Shown here: piece after piece, positions 1-5,829 of the stretch | Numbering within the stretch: position 1 is the stretch's first letter | How the letters are laid out: every line of letters starts with the position of its first letter | Origin: an uncultured Clostridia bacterium | GTDB taxonomy: Bacteria; Bacillota; Clostridia; Oscillospirales; Acutalibacteraceae | NCBI GenBank assembly: GCA_945221685.1 | Contig: CALYNN010000090.1 | Coordinates: forward strand, 1-6,529 | Reading direction: 5' to 3' | Length of the DNA stretch: 6,529 nucleotides | Notes under the pieces: model-generated | What the model saw: only the letters and a program-made list of their open reading frames with translations | Database searches by the model: none | Told to the model about the DNA's origin: nothing | Made by a program: the position numbers and the translations under genes

Positions 1-621
1 ATGAGCCATATCTACCATAAACATTGCGCCGTTTGCGTGGGCAATATCTGCCATTGTTTTGAAGTCAATCTCTCTGGGGAAAGCGGAAGCACCTGCAACA
101 ACAAGCCTTGGCTTAACCTTATTTACCTGCTTTGCAAATTCCTTTAGGTCAATAAAGCCATCGTCATCAACTCCGTAGGGCACGAAATTAAAATATTTGC
201 CGCTGATATTTGCCGGAGAGCCATGGGTTAAATGACCGCCGTTATCAAGGCTCATACCCATAACGGTATCGCCCGGCTTAAGCAGTGCAAGGTAAACTGC
301 CGTATTTGCCTGTGCGCCCGAATGAGGCTGAACATTTGCATAGCCGCAGCCAAAAAGCTCGCAGGCTCTTTTAATTGCAATTTCTTCAACAATATCAACA
401 TACTGACATCCGCCGTAGTAACGCTTTGACGGCAGGCCCTCGGCATATTTATTTGTAAGCACGGAGCCCATTGCCGCCATTACCTGCGGCGAAACAAGGT
501 TTTCGGAAGCGATAAGCTCGATATTTTCGCGCTGTCTGCCAAGCTCTAAGGCCATAGCGTCGGCAACCTCTTTATCGGTTTCGGCAACCTTTGAAATTGA
601 GTCGTAGTAATCTGAAAACAT
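1..621 (-). CDS. glyA: Serine hydroxymethyltransferase, N-terminal half (partial)
   Basis: This PLP enzyme converts serine and tetrahydrofolate to glycine and 5,10-methylenetetrahydrofolate, the main cytosolic one-carbon source. I translated the minus strand from ATG at 621 and obtained 207 residues, open to the left edge. Family hallmarks are ELIASEN at 35-41, NKYAEG with RYYGGCQYVD at 57-76, and PHSGAQAN at 99-106. VDMAH at 203-207 corresponds to the PLP-contacting Asp and His of the family. The PLP-binding lysine segment and C-terminal domain lie outside the window; the full protein is normally about 410-420 residues. The start is fixed by a strong GGAGG eight bases upstream and by the family's usual N-terminus. 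There are no internal stops or frameshifts. It is divergent from yebC. Family assignment is very secure. Confidence 0.97.
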   Translation of the reverse strand, partial: MFSDYYDSISKVAETDKEVADAMALELGRQRENIELIASENLVSPQVMAAMGSVLTNKYAEGLPSKRYYGGCQYVDIVEEIAIKRACELFGCGYANVQPHSGAQANTAVYLALLKPGDTVMGMSLDNGGHLTHGSPANISGKYFNFVPYGVDDDGFIDLKEFAKQVNKVKPRLVVAGASAFPREIDFKTMADIAHANGAMFMVDMAH

Positions 622-658
622 AAGTTTAACCTCCGTATATTTGAAATCATACAGATAT

Positions 659-687
659 ATAATACCATAATTATTTTTAATATACAA
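659..687 (-). promoter_or_regulatory. Predicted sigma-A promoter of glyA
   Basis: On the minus strand, a -35-like TTGTAT (687-682) is followed by exactly 17 bases and then TATTAT (664-659). A TGG directly precedes the -10 hexamer, an extended -10 element. Initiation would fall near 650-653, giving a leader of about 30 bases that carries the GGAGG ribosome site. No riboswitch-sized leader is present. The spacer is very AT-rich, so chance matches are possible. Confidence 0.55.
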
Positions 688-726
688 CAACAAAATAAAC
701 ATAATTAATATTATATAATTTAGGAC

Positions 727-755
727 TTGAAACGACAGACAATATATGCTAAAAT
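727..755 (+). promoter_or_regulatory. Predicted sigma-A promoter of yebC
   Basis: TTGAAA (727-732) is followed by exactly 17 bases and TAAAAT (750-755). The bases TGC directly before the hexamer make an extended -10. Transcription would start near 761-763, leaving about 30 bases before the ATG at 791. A separate TATAAT at 714-719 has no recognisable -35 at the right distance. This placement puts an alternative upstream ATG (746) inside the promoter, which supports the downstream start. Confidence 0.6.
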
Positions 756-790
756 CTTTTTTGTTAAATTTTGCAAACGGAAGTGATTAT

Positions 791-1534
791 ATGAGCGGAC
801 ATAATAAATGGAGTACAATTAAAAGAAAAAAGGGTGCTAACGACGCCGCAAGAGCAAAGGTATTTACCAAAATAGGCAGAGAGCTTGCCGTTGCAGTTAA
901 AAACGGCGGTCCCGACCCTAATAACAACGCAAAACTAAGAGATGTTATTGCAAAGGCAAAGCAAAATAATGTGCCTAATGACAACATTGAGAGAATGCTC
1001 AAAAAAGCCGCAGGAGATACAGACGGTGCAAGCTTTGAGGAAATTGTTTACGAGGGCTACGGCCCCTCAGGCGTTGCTGTTGTTGTTGAAGCACTTACCG
1101 ACAACAGAAACAGAACTGCCTCCGAGGTTCGCCACTACTTTGACAAGGCAGGCGGAAATATGGGTACTCCCGGCTCTGTTACATTTATGTTTGGCAGGGA
1201 GGGCGTAATCGTAATTGAAAAGGAAGATGTTGACGAGGACGCTCTTATGGAGGACGCACTTGAAGCAGGTGCAACGGATTTTCTTACAGACGATGAGGAT
1301 ATTTTTGAAATCAGAACAGAGGCAAACGATGTCGGCGCCATTCGCGATGACTTGGAGGCTAAAGGCTACAAAATAATTTCCTCGGAGCCTGCATATATTC
1401 CTCAAACCTACACAAGACTTGAAAATGAGGATGATATGAAGGCTATGTCGAGAATGATTGAAATGTTCGAAGAAAACGACGATGTTCAAAACATTTGGCA
1501 TAACTGGGAAAACGAAGACGAATACGAAGGCTAA
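791..1534 (+). CDS. yebC: YebC/PmpR family protein (translation factor / regulator)
   Basis: Protein of 247 residues, the normal length for the family, which includes mitochondrial TACO1. Members were long annotated as DNA-binding transcriptional regulators. More recent work links the family, including TACO1, to ribosomes and relief of stalling at polyproline stretches; which role applies here is inference. The N-terminus MSGHNKWSTIKRKK (1-14) with the following ARAKVFTKIGREL region is the family signature. Also typical are YEGYGPSGVAVVVEALTDN (87-105), GGNMGTPGSVTFMF (121-134) and the acidic C-terminal domain with EPAYIPQT (199-206). An in-frame ATG at 746 would add 15 residues that do not belong to the family and lies in the predicted -10 element. 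I therefore start at 791, behind a weak GGAAGTG (779-785). The gene is monocistronic, with its own promoter and terminator. Confidence 0.96.
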   Translation: MSGHNKWSTIKRKKGANDAARAKVFTKIGRELAVAVKNGGPDPNNNAKLRDVIAKAKQNNVPNDNIERMLKKAAGDTDGASFEEIVYEGYGPSGVAVVVEALTDNRNRTASEVRHYFDKAGGNMGTPGSVTFMFGREGVIVIEKEDVDEDALMEDALEAGATDFLTDDEDIFEIRTEANDVGAIRDDLEAKGYKIISSEPAYIPQTYTRLENEDDMKAMSRMIEMFEENDDVQNIWHNWENEDEYEG

Positions 1535-1545
1535 AGTAAAAACAG

Positions 1546-1589
1546 AAGCAGGACTTGTTCATTAATGAGTGAGCAAGTCCTGCTTTTTT
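1546..1589 (+). terminator. Intrinsic terminator after yebC, probably bidirectional
   Basis: A perfect 12-bp stem, AAGCAGGACTTG (1546-1557) with CAAGTCCTGCTT (1574-1585), has a 16-base loop. On the plus strand it runs into TTTTTT (1584-1589) and then more T-rich sequence. It begins 11 bases after the yebC stop. Read on the minus strand, the stem is followed by TCTGTTTTTACTTT, an interrupted T-tract, so it probably also ends the convergent acetyltransferase transcript. Confidence 0.92.
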
Positions 1590-1605
1590 CTTTTTATCTT
1601 GTTAT

Positions 1606-2085
1606 TTAAAGCTCGATATAATACGGGCAGATAGCGGCAAAGGAGCCGTCCTTCATTCTAAAGCCGTTGGGAATTACGCCAAGCTGAATAAAGCCAAGCC
1701 GTTCATAAAGCCTTCGTGCGCGAATATTGCTTTCTACAACCGCATTAAACTGAAGTATTTTGAAGCCGTGAATTCTGCCTTGAACAATACAATCAAGCAC
1801 AAGCCTTTCACCTATATGCCTACCGCGAAAGCGACTGCCAACGGCATAGCTTGCGTTACAGATATGACCGCACCTGCCAACATTATTGGGATGCAGAATA
1901 TAAAGTCCCATGATTTCGCCGTTTTCATCTGCAACAGCCGTATAGGTTTGGCTTGAAAAGAACTCCTCCCCTGCCCTTTCAGTCAACCGTTGCTCTTGAG
2001 GAAAGGCATTGCCCTCATCAACAATTTCATTCCAAAGGGAAATCATTTGAGGCAGGTCATCTTTTTTATACTCACGAATAATCAT
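1606..2085 (-). CDS. GNAT family N-acetyltransferase
   Basis: This 159-residue cytoplasmic protein belongs to the Gcn5-related N-acetyltransferases, which move an acetyl group from acetyl-CoA to an amine. The acceptor cannot be read from the sequence. The N-terminus MIIREYKKDDLPQMISLWNE (1-20) matches the usual first strand and helix. Motif A, which binds the CoA pyrophosphate, is seen as R85-F-R-G-R-H-I-G92, followed by a helix. Motif B is N120 to F132, including ARRLYERLGF. Length is normal for a single-domain GNAT. The start at 2085 has GAGGT six bases upstream. The gene lies directly behind the transporter operon's terminator on the same strand and has no obvious promoter of its own, so expression may rely on read-through. 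It converges on yebC. Family is certain; substrate is unknown. Confidence 0.93.
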   Translation of the reverse strand: MIIREYKKDDLPQMISLWNEIVDEGNAFPQEQRLTERAGEEFFSSQTYTAVADENGEIMGLYILHPNNVGRCGHICNASYAVGSRFRGRHIGERLVLDCIVQGRIHGFKILQFNAVVESNIRARRLYERLGFIQLGVIPNGFRMKDGSFAAICPYYIEL

Positions 2086-2096
2086 AAAAGTACCTC

Positions 2097-2128
2097 AAAA
2101 AAAGGCATACAAGTAAAACCTGTATGCC
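2097..2128 (-). terminator. Intrinsic terminator of the BMP transporter operon
   Basis: Read on the minus strand, GGCATACA (2128-2121) pairs perfectly with TGTATGCC (2111-2104), with a short internal mismatch and small loop. Seven T residues (2103-2097) follow at once. It starts eight bases after the second permease's stop. The T-run ends only one base before the GAGGT ribosome site region of the acetyltransferase gene. Confidence 0.9.
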
Positions 2129-2135
2129 CTTGCAT

Positions 2136-3116
2136 TTATCTTTCTTCTCGGAAATAGGAAAGTCCCAAGGACTGCGGTCCCTGATTTTCTTTCTTGTTTC
2201 TAATGCTTACAATTACGAGAACTACAATTGTTGCAACATAAGGAAGCATTTGGATAATCGGAATATATGTCATCGGCACGCTGAGATAATTGAACAAAAT
2301 ATACAAAGCACCGAAGGCATAGGAGCCAATAATTGACAGTGATGGCTTCCACATAGCAATAATTACTATTGCAATAGCAAGCCAGCCTCTGTCGCCGAAG
2401 CCGTTATTCGACCAGATACCGTTGCTGTAATCCATAACATAATACAATCCGCCTAAGCCGGCAATTACTCCGCCGATGCAGGTTGCAAAATACTTGTAGG
2501 CATTTACATTAATGCCTGCCGCATCTGCCGTAGCAGGATTTTCACCTACTGCTCTAAGCTGCAGACCGACCTTTGTTTTTTTCAAAACAAAGCCTGCAAT
2601 CAGTGCTATTACTATAGCGAGATAAATCATAAAGCCATAGGAAAAGAACAATTTACCGAAGGAACCCATATTATCGGCAAAGGGCAATGTTGTTTTATAG
2701 GCTGTAGCAATTTTTACCAAAGCTAAATAAGGAACATCACTTTTTACTACCTTAATCAGTGAGCCTCCGAAGAAGTTACCGAAGCCCACACCGAAGGTTG
2801 TTATTGCAAGACCGGTAACATTTTGGTTTGCTCTTAATGTTACGGTAAGGAAGCAATACAACAGTGATGTTAAAACAGAGCCTAAAATACTGCAAAGCAT
2901 AGGAATAATAACGGCTAAAAAGGTATTAACGCTTGCGGCGTTCGTTTGATAAAAGAAGCCGCCGATAACGCCTGAAATTGCACCGATATACATAATACCC
3001 GGAATACCTAAGTTAAGGTTTCCCGATTTTTCCGTTATTATTTCGCCTGTTGCACCGTAAAGTAAAGGTGTTCCCTGCATTATTGCACGGGAAATAAACT
3101 GAAATACAAGATCCAT
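2136..3116 (-). CDS. Nucleoside-type ABC transporter permease 2 (NupQ-like)
   Basis: This 326-residue integral membrane protein is one of two different permeases of a BMP-type importer (type 2 branched-chain/ribose permease superfamily). It most resembles NupQ/YufQ of the Bacillus guanosine transporter. The N-terminal block GEIITEKSGNLNLGIPGIM (24-42) is the family signature. Repeated hydrophobic segments follow (about 42-55, 66-92, 101-120, 160-178, 208-228, 245-258, 260-280, 292-305). The cytoplasmic stretch VGENPATADAAGINV (190-204) is the usual ATPase-contact region, and GDRGWLAIAIVIIAMWKP (241-258) is also conserved. Length fits the family. The start is one base after the stop of permease 1, with AAGGAGGG inside that gene's end, which suggests translational coupling. 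It is the last gene before the operon terminator. Substrate is inferred from family only. Confidence 0.93.
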   Translation of the reverse strand: MDLVFQFISRAIMQGTPLLYGATGEIITEKSGNLNLGIPGIMYIGAISGVIGGFFYQTNAASVNTFLAVIIPMLCSILGSVLTSLLYCFLTVTLRANQNVTGLAITTFGVGFGNFFGGSLIKVVKSDVPYLALVKIATAYKTTLPFADNMGSFGKLFFSYGFMIYLAIVIALIAGFVLKKTKVGLQLRAVGENPATADAAGINVNAYKYFATCIGGVIAGLGGLYYVMDYSNGIWSNNGFGDRGWLAIAIVIIAMWKPSLSIIGSYAFGALYILFNYLSVPMTYIPIIQMLPYVATIVVLVIVSIRNKKENQGPQSLGLSYFREER

Positions 3117-3117
3117 A

Positions 3118-4221
3118 TTATTTACCCTCCTTTACGGCTTTTGAACTGCTTCTGAAGTGAATTTTGTAGTTTATAAAGAATTCACAACCGATAATGAAAA
3201 ACAGTATAATACCTGTTAAAATTTCAGAAAAGTCTGCATTTAAGCCAAATTTTGAGGATACCTCGCCGGCACCGCGCTGTAAAAATACAATTAACAGCGA
3301 GGTTAAAATCATTGTAATGGGGTTAAATTTTGCAAGCCACGAAACCATAATCGCAGTAAAGCCTCTGCCGTCTGCAAGGTTTGAGTCGATTGAGTGTGAC
3401 GAGCCGCCTACGAGCAAAAGACCTGCAACACCGCAAATAGCACCTGACAGAGCCATTGTTCTCATAATAACCTTTTTAACATTGATGCCGATATATTTAG
3501 CAGTGTTTTCGCTTTCTCCTACTACTAAAATCTCATAGCCGTGCTTACTGTATTTAAGGTAAATATGCAAGGCAACAGTTATTACGGCAACAATTAATAT
3601 GTTTAGCAGATAGTTGGTATGGAATATTTGCGGAAACCAACCGTGAGACAATAGATTTGGACCGACAACATTGGAGCCGCTTTTATCTGCTATTTTAAGG
3701 AAATACTCAATAAGCTGAATAACAACATAGTTCATCATAAGGGTAAACAGCGTTTCGTTTGTTCCCCAATGAGCCTTAAAGAAAGCAGGTATTAATCCCC
3801 AAATTGCAGCGGAGGTAATCGCGGCAATGGTCATTATTAAAATCAACAATCCGTCCGGAATTTTGCCGCCTAAATAAAACATACACATTGCCGTTGTAAG
3901 TGCGCCCATCAGCACCTGACCTTCGGCACCTATGTTCCAAAATCTCATTCTGAATGCAGGAGTTACCGCCAACGAAACGCAAAGCAAAATTGCTATTTCG
4001 TGAACTGTTACTAACAGTCTTCCTTGCCCGAAGGCACCGTGAACTATTGTTTTGAAGATGGAAATCGGGTCGTCGCCGGTGAAAACCTTTGTTACAATAC
4101 CGCAAACAACCAAAGCAATCAAAATCGCAATTACTCTTACAATAATTCCTGTTTTAAGCGATACATCGGTACGCTTTGAAATACGAATAAACGGTTCACG
4201 GGTATTACTGTTTTTCGCCAT
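3118..4221 (-). CDS. Nucleoside-type ABC transporter permease 1 (NupP-like)
   Basis: This 367-residue inner-membrane permease resembles NupP/YufP and forms a heterodimeric channel with the permease encoded just downstream. After a basic cytoplasmic N-terminus (1-24), hydrophobic segments appear at about 24-46, 70-90, 99-117, 123-148, 157-176, 204-223, 252-273, 287-316 and 333-352. Family blocks are WNIGAEGQVLMGAL (95-108), NETLFTLMMNY (155-165), VGESENTAKYIGINV (234-248, the ATPase-facing loop) and GRGFTAIMVSWLAKFNP (285-301). The tail after 353 is short and basic. The start codon lies inside the end of the ATPase gene, a 17-base overlap. AAGGAGG (4236-4230) lies eight bases upstream, which points to coupled translation. 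Transport of nucleosides is inferred from family and operon structure. Confidence 0.93.
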   Translation of the reverse strand: MAKNSNTREPFIRISKRTDVSLKTGIIVRVIAILIALVVCGIVTKVFTGDDPISIFKTIVHGAFGQGRLLVTVHEIAILLCVSLAVTPAFRMRFWNIGAEGQVLMGALTTAMCMFYLGGKIPDGLLILIMTIAAITSAAIWGLIPAFFKAHWGTNETLFTLMMNYVVIQLIEYFLKIADKSGSNVVGPNLLSHGWFPQIFHTNYLLNILIVAVITVALHIYLKYSKHGYEILVVGESENTAKYIGINVKKVIMRTMALSGAICGVAGLLLVGGSSHSIDSNLADGRGFTAIMVSWLAKFNPITMILTSLLIVFLQRGAGEVSSKFGLNADFSEILTGIILFFIIGCEFFINYKIHFRSSSKAVKEGK

Positions 4222-5740
4222 TATCGGTTCCTCCTTCCACCTTAGTCATCAACAATCCTATTTCCTCTTTTGTGGTATTTCTTGCATCAACAATACCTGA
4301 AATCCGACCGGAGCACATAACAACAATTCTGTCGCAAAGCTCAAGCAAAACATCCAAATCCTCGCCGACAAAAATAATTGCCACACCCTTTTCCTTCTGC
4401 TTATTAAGAAGGTTATAGATAGTGTAGGAGGAGTTAATATCAAGTCCTCTTACAGGATAGGCAACCATCAAAACCTTTGGCTCAAGTGAAATTTCTCTGC
4501 CAACAAGCACCTTTTGAACATTGCCGCCCGAAAGCCGTCTTACAGGAGTGTTCGCATTAGGCGTAACCACCTCAAGCTCGTTTATAATATCGTTTGCAAG
4601 GTTTTTCGGCTCTCTTCTGTTAAGAAAAGCACCCTTGCCGCCCTTGTAGGAACGAAGCATCATATTATCAATAATGTCCATATTACCTACTAAGCCCATA
4701 CCGAGTCTGTCCTCGGGAACAAATGAAAGTGCAACGCCGAGCTTGCGAATTTCTCGAGGTGATTTACCTACAAGCTGTTGAGGTCCCAAATCATCGGGCT
4801 TATAGAGAATACTTGATTTCTTTGTTGTGAGCTGAAGTCCTGCTATTGATTCAAGTAATTCCTTTTGTCCGCAGCCGCTGATGCCGGCAATACCAAGTAT
4901 TTCGCCGCCGTATGCCTTAAAATTAACATTGTTTAACGCTATTGAGCCGTCCTTTTTAACAACGGTCAAATCACTGATGTCCAGTCTTTCTACTCTGTTT
5001 TTAGGGTCATCACGATGAATATTAAGCTGAACCTTTGCACCCACCATCATTTCCGTTAACGAGGACTCTGTTGCGTCCTTGGTATCAACAGTGCCCACAA
5101 GCTCGCCCTTTCGCAGAGTTGTAACTCTGTCGGAAATTTCAAGAACCTCATGAAGCTTATGGGTAATTATAATAATCGATTTTCCGTCCTCGCGCATTTT
5201 GCGAAGAATATCGAATAATTTGCTTGTTTCTTGGGGTGTTAAAACTGCAGTGGGTTCGTCTAAAATCAGAATATCCGCACCTCTGTATAACACCTTGATA
5301 ATTTCAACCGTCTGCTTTTCGGACACAGACATTTCGTAAATCTTTTTGTCAAGATCAACTGCGAAGCCGTATTTTTCCGTAATTTCTTTAACTCGCTTTT
5401 TGGCTTCCTTAAGATTAAATTTTTCATTTTCTATGCCAAGCACAATATTTTCTGTGGCATCAAAAACATCAACTAATTTGAAATGCTGATGTATCATTCC
5501 TATCCTGTTATTAAAGGCATCCTTAGGTGACTTTATAACAACCTCTTTGCCGTTTACAAAAATCTGTCCTTCGTCGGGAAAATAAATTCCGGCAACCATA
5601 TTCATAAGAGTGGTCTTGCCTGAGCCGTTTTCGCCGAGAATAGCTAAAATTTCTCCCTGTTTGACTTCTAAATCAACATTTTTATTTGCGACAACCTTAC
5701 CAAAGGTTTTCGTAATATTTTTCAACTCTAAAGCGTTCAA
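4205..5740 (-). CDS. Double-domain ABC transporter ATPase, nucleoside/sugar type (NupO-like)
   Basis: This 511-residue protein holds two fused nucleotide-binding domains that power the BMP importer from the cytoplasmic face, as in NupO/YufO and RbsA. Domain 1 has Walker A GENGSGKT (36-43), Q-loop residue Q85, a divergent signature SVSEKQ (138-143), Walker B ILILDEPT (157-164) and switch H194. Domain 2 is degenerate in the way usual for this family: GISGCGQKE (286-294) replaces Walker A, Walker B reads VLMVAYPVRGLD (423-434) without the catalytic Glu, and E460 stands in the switch-His region. Its signature LSGGNVQK (403-410) is intact. So only one canonical ATP site can form. I start at TTG (5740), five bases after AGGAGGG; an in-frame ATG at 5779 would add 13 residues foreign to the family and has no comparable site. 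It overlaps the next gene by 17 bases. Confidence 0.95.
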   Translation of the reverse strand: MNALELKNITKTFGKVVANKNVDLEVKQGEILAILGENGSGKTTLMNMVAGIYFPDEGQIFVNGKEVVIKSPKDAFNNRIGMIHQHFKLVDVFDATENIVLGIENEKFNLKEAKKRVKEITEKYGFAVDLDKKIYEMSVSEKQTVEIIKVLYRGADILILDEPTAVLTPQETSKLFDILRKMREDGKSIIIITHKLHEVLEISDRVTTLRKGELVGTVDTKDATESSLTEMMVGAKVQLNIHRDDPKNRVERLDISDLTVVKKDGSIALNNVNFKAYGGEILGIAGISGCGQKELLESIAGLQLTTKKSSILYKPDDLGPQQLVGKSPREIRKLGVALSFVPEDRLGMGLVGNMDIIDNMMLRSYKGGKGAFLNRREPKNLANDIINELEVVTPNANTPVRRLSGGNVQKVLVGREISLEPKVLMVAYPVRGLDINSSYTIYNLLNKQKEKGVAIIFVGEDLDVLLELCDRIVVMCSGRISGIVDARNTTKEEIGLLMTKVEGGTDNGEKQ

Positions 5741-5745
5741 GGTGG

Positions 5746-5752
5746 CCCTCCT
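5746..5752 (-). promoter_or_regulatory. Strong ribosome site that sets a TTG start
   Basis: AGGAGGG on the minus strand lies five bases before TTG at 5740-5738. The upstream in-frame ATG at 5779 has hairpin sequence directly before it and no purine-rich site at the right distance. The resulting N-terminus, (M)NALELKNITKTFG, matches how ABC ATPase domains of this family begin. The TTG therefore decides the start. Confidence 0.85.
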
Positions 5753-5779
5753 ATCAATTGCAATAAAGATAAAGTGCAT

Positions 5780-5805
5780 ACAAGGGGGTCGTTAAACCCC
5801 CTTGT
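5780..5805 (-). promoter_or_regulatory. Intercistronic hairpin between binding-protein and ATPase genes
   Basis: A perfect 10-bp inverted repeat, ACAAGGGGGT (5780-5789) with ACCCCCTTGT (5796-5805), has a six-base loop. It lies in the 89-base gap between the binding-protein stop and the ATPase start. In the direction of transcription no T-tract follows directly (TATGCACTTTATC), so it is not a standard intrinsic terminator. Hairpins in this position in binding-protein operons are known to stabilise the upstream message or cause partial termination. That role here is inference. Confidence 0.75.
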
Positions 5806-5829
5806 TTAATTCAACGGTTAACCTTAATA

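Noticed and set aside
232..446. Short open frames on both strands inside the glyA region
   Set aside because: The minus-strand glyA frame is uninterrupted across this stretch and carries the family motifs; the others are shadow frames.
701..720. AT-rich imperfect palindrome in the glyA-yebC spacer as an operator
   Set aside because: The sequence is almost purely A and T, so short palindromes are expected by chance, and the perfect part is only eight bases.
1067..1501. A 144-residue open frame on the minus strand opposite yebC
   Set aside because: It lies wholly inside yebC on the opposite strand, shows no family motif, and is rich in Cys, His and Asn as expected from an antisense shadow of a coding gene.
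1606..2085. GNAT as the toxin of a toxin-antitoxin pair (TacT/AtaT type)
   Set aside because: There is no small DHH/RHH-type antitoxin gene beside it; its neighbours are a terminator and yebC. Its N-terminal layout is that of a general single-domain acetyltransferase.
3776..4105. A 109-residue minus-strand frame overlapping permease 1
   Set aside because: Same strand but a shifted frame inside a well-supported membrane protein; it is Arg/Asn/Cys-rich with no motif or ribosome site.
5780..5805. Hairpin as a full intrinsic terminator of the binding-protein gene
   Set aside because: On the coding strand no T-tract follows the stem, and the ATPase, which has no visible promoter of its own, must be transcribed through it. 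It is kept as an intercistronic hairpin.
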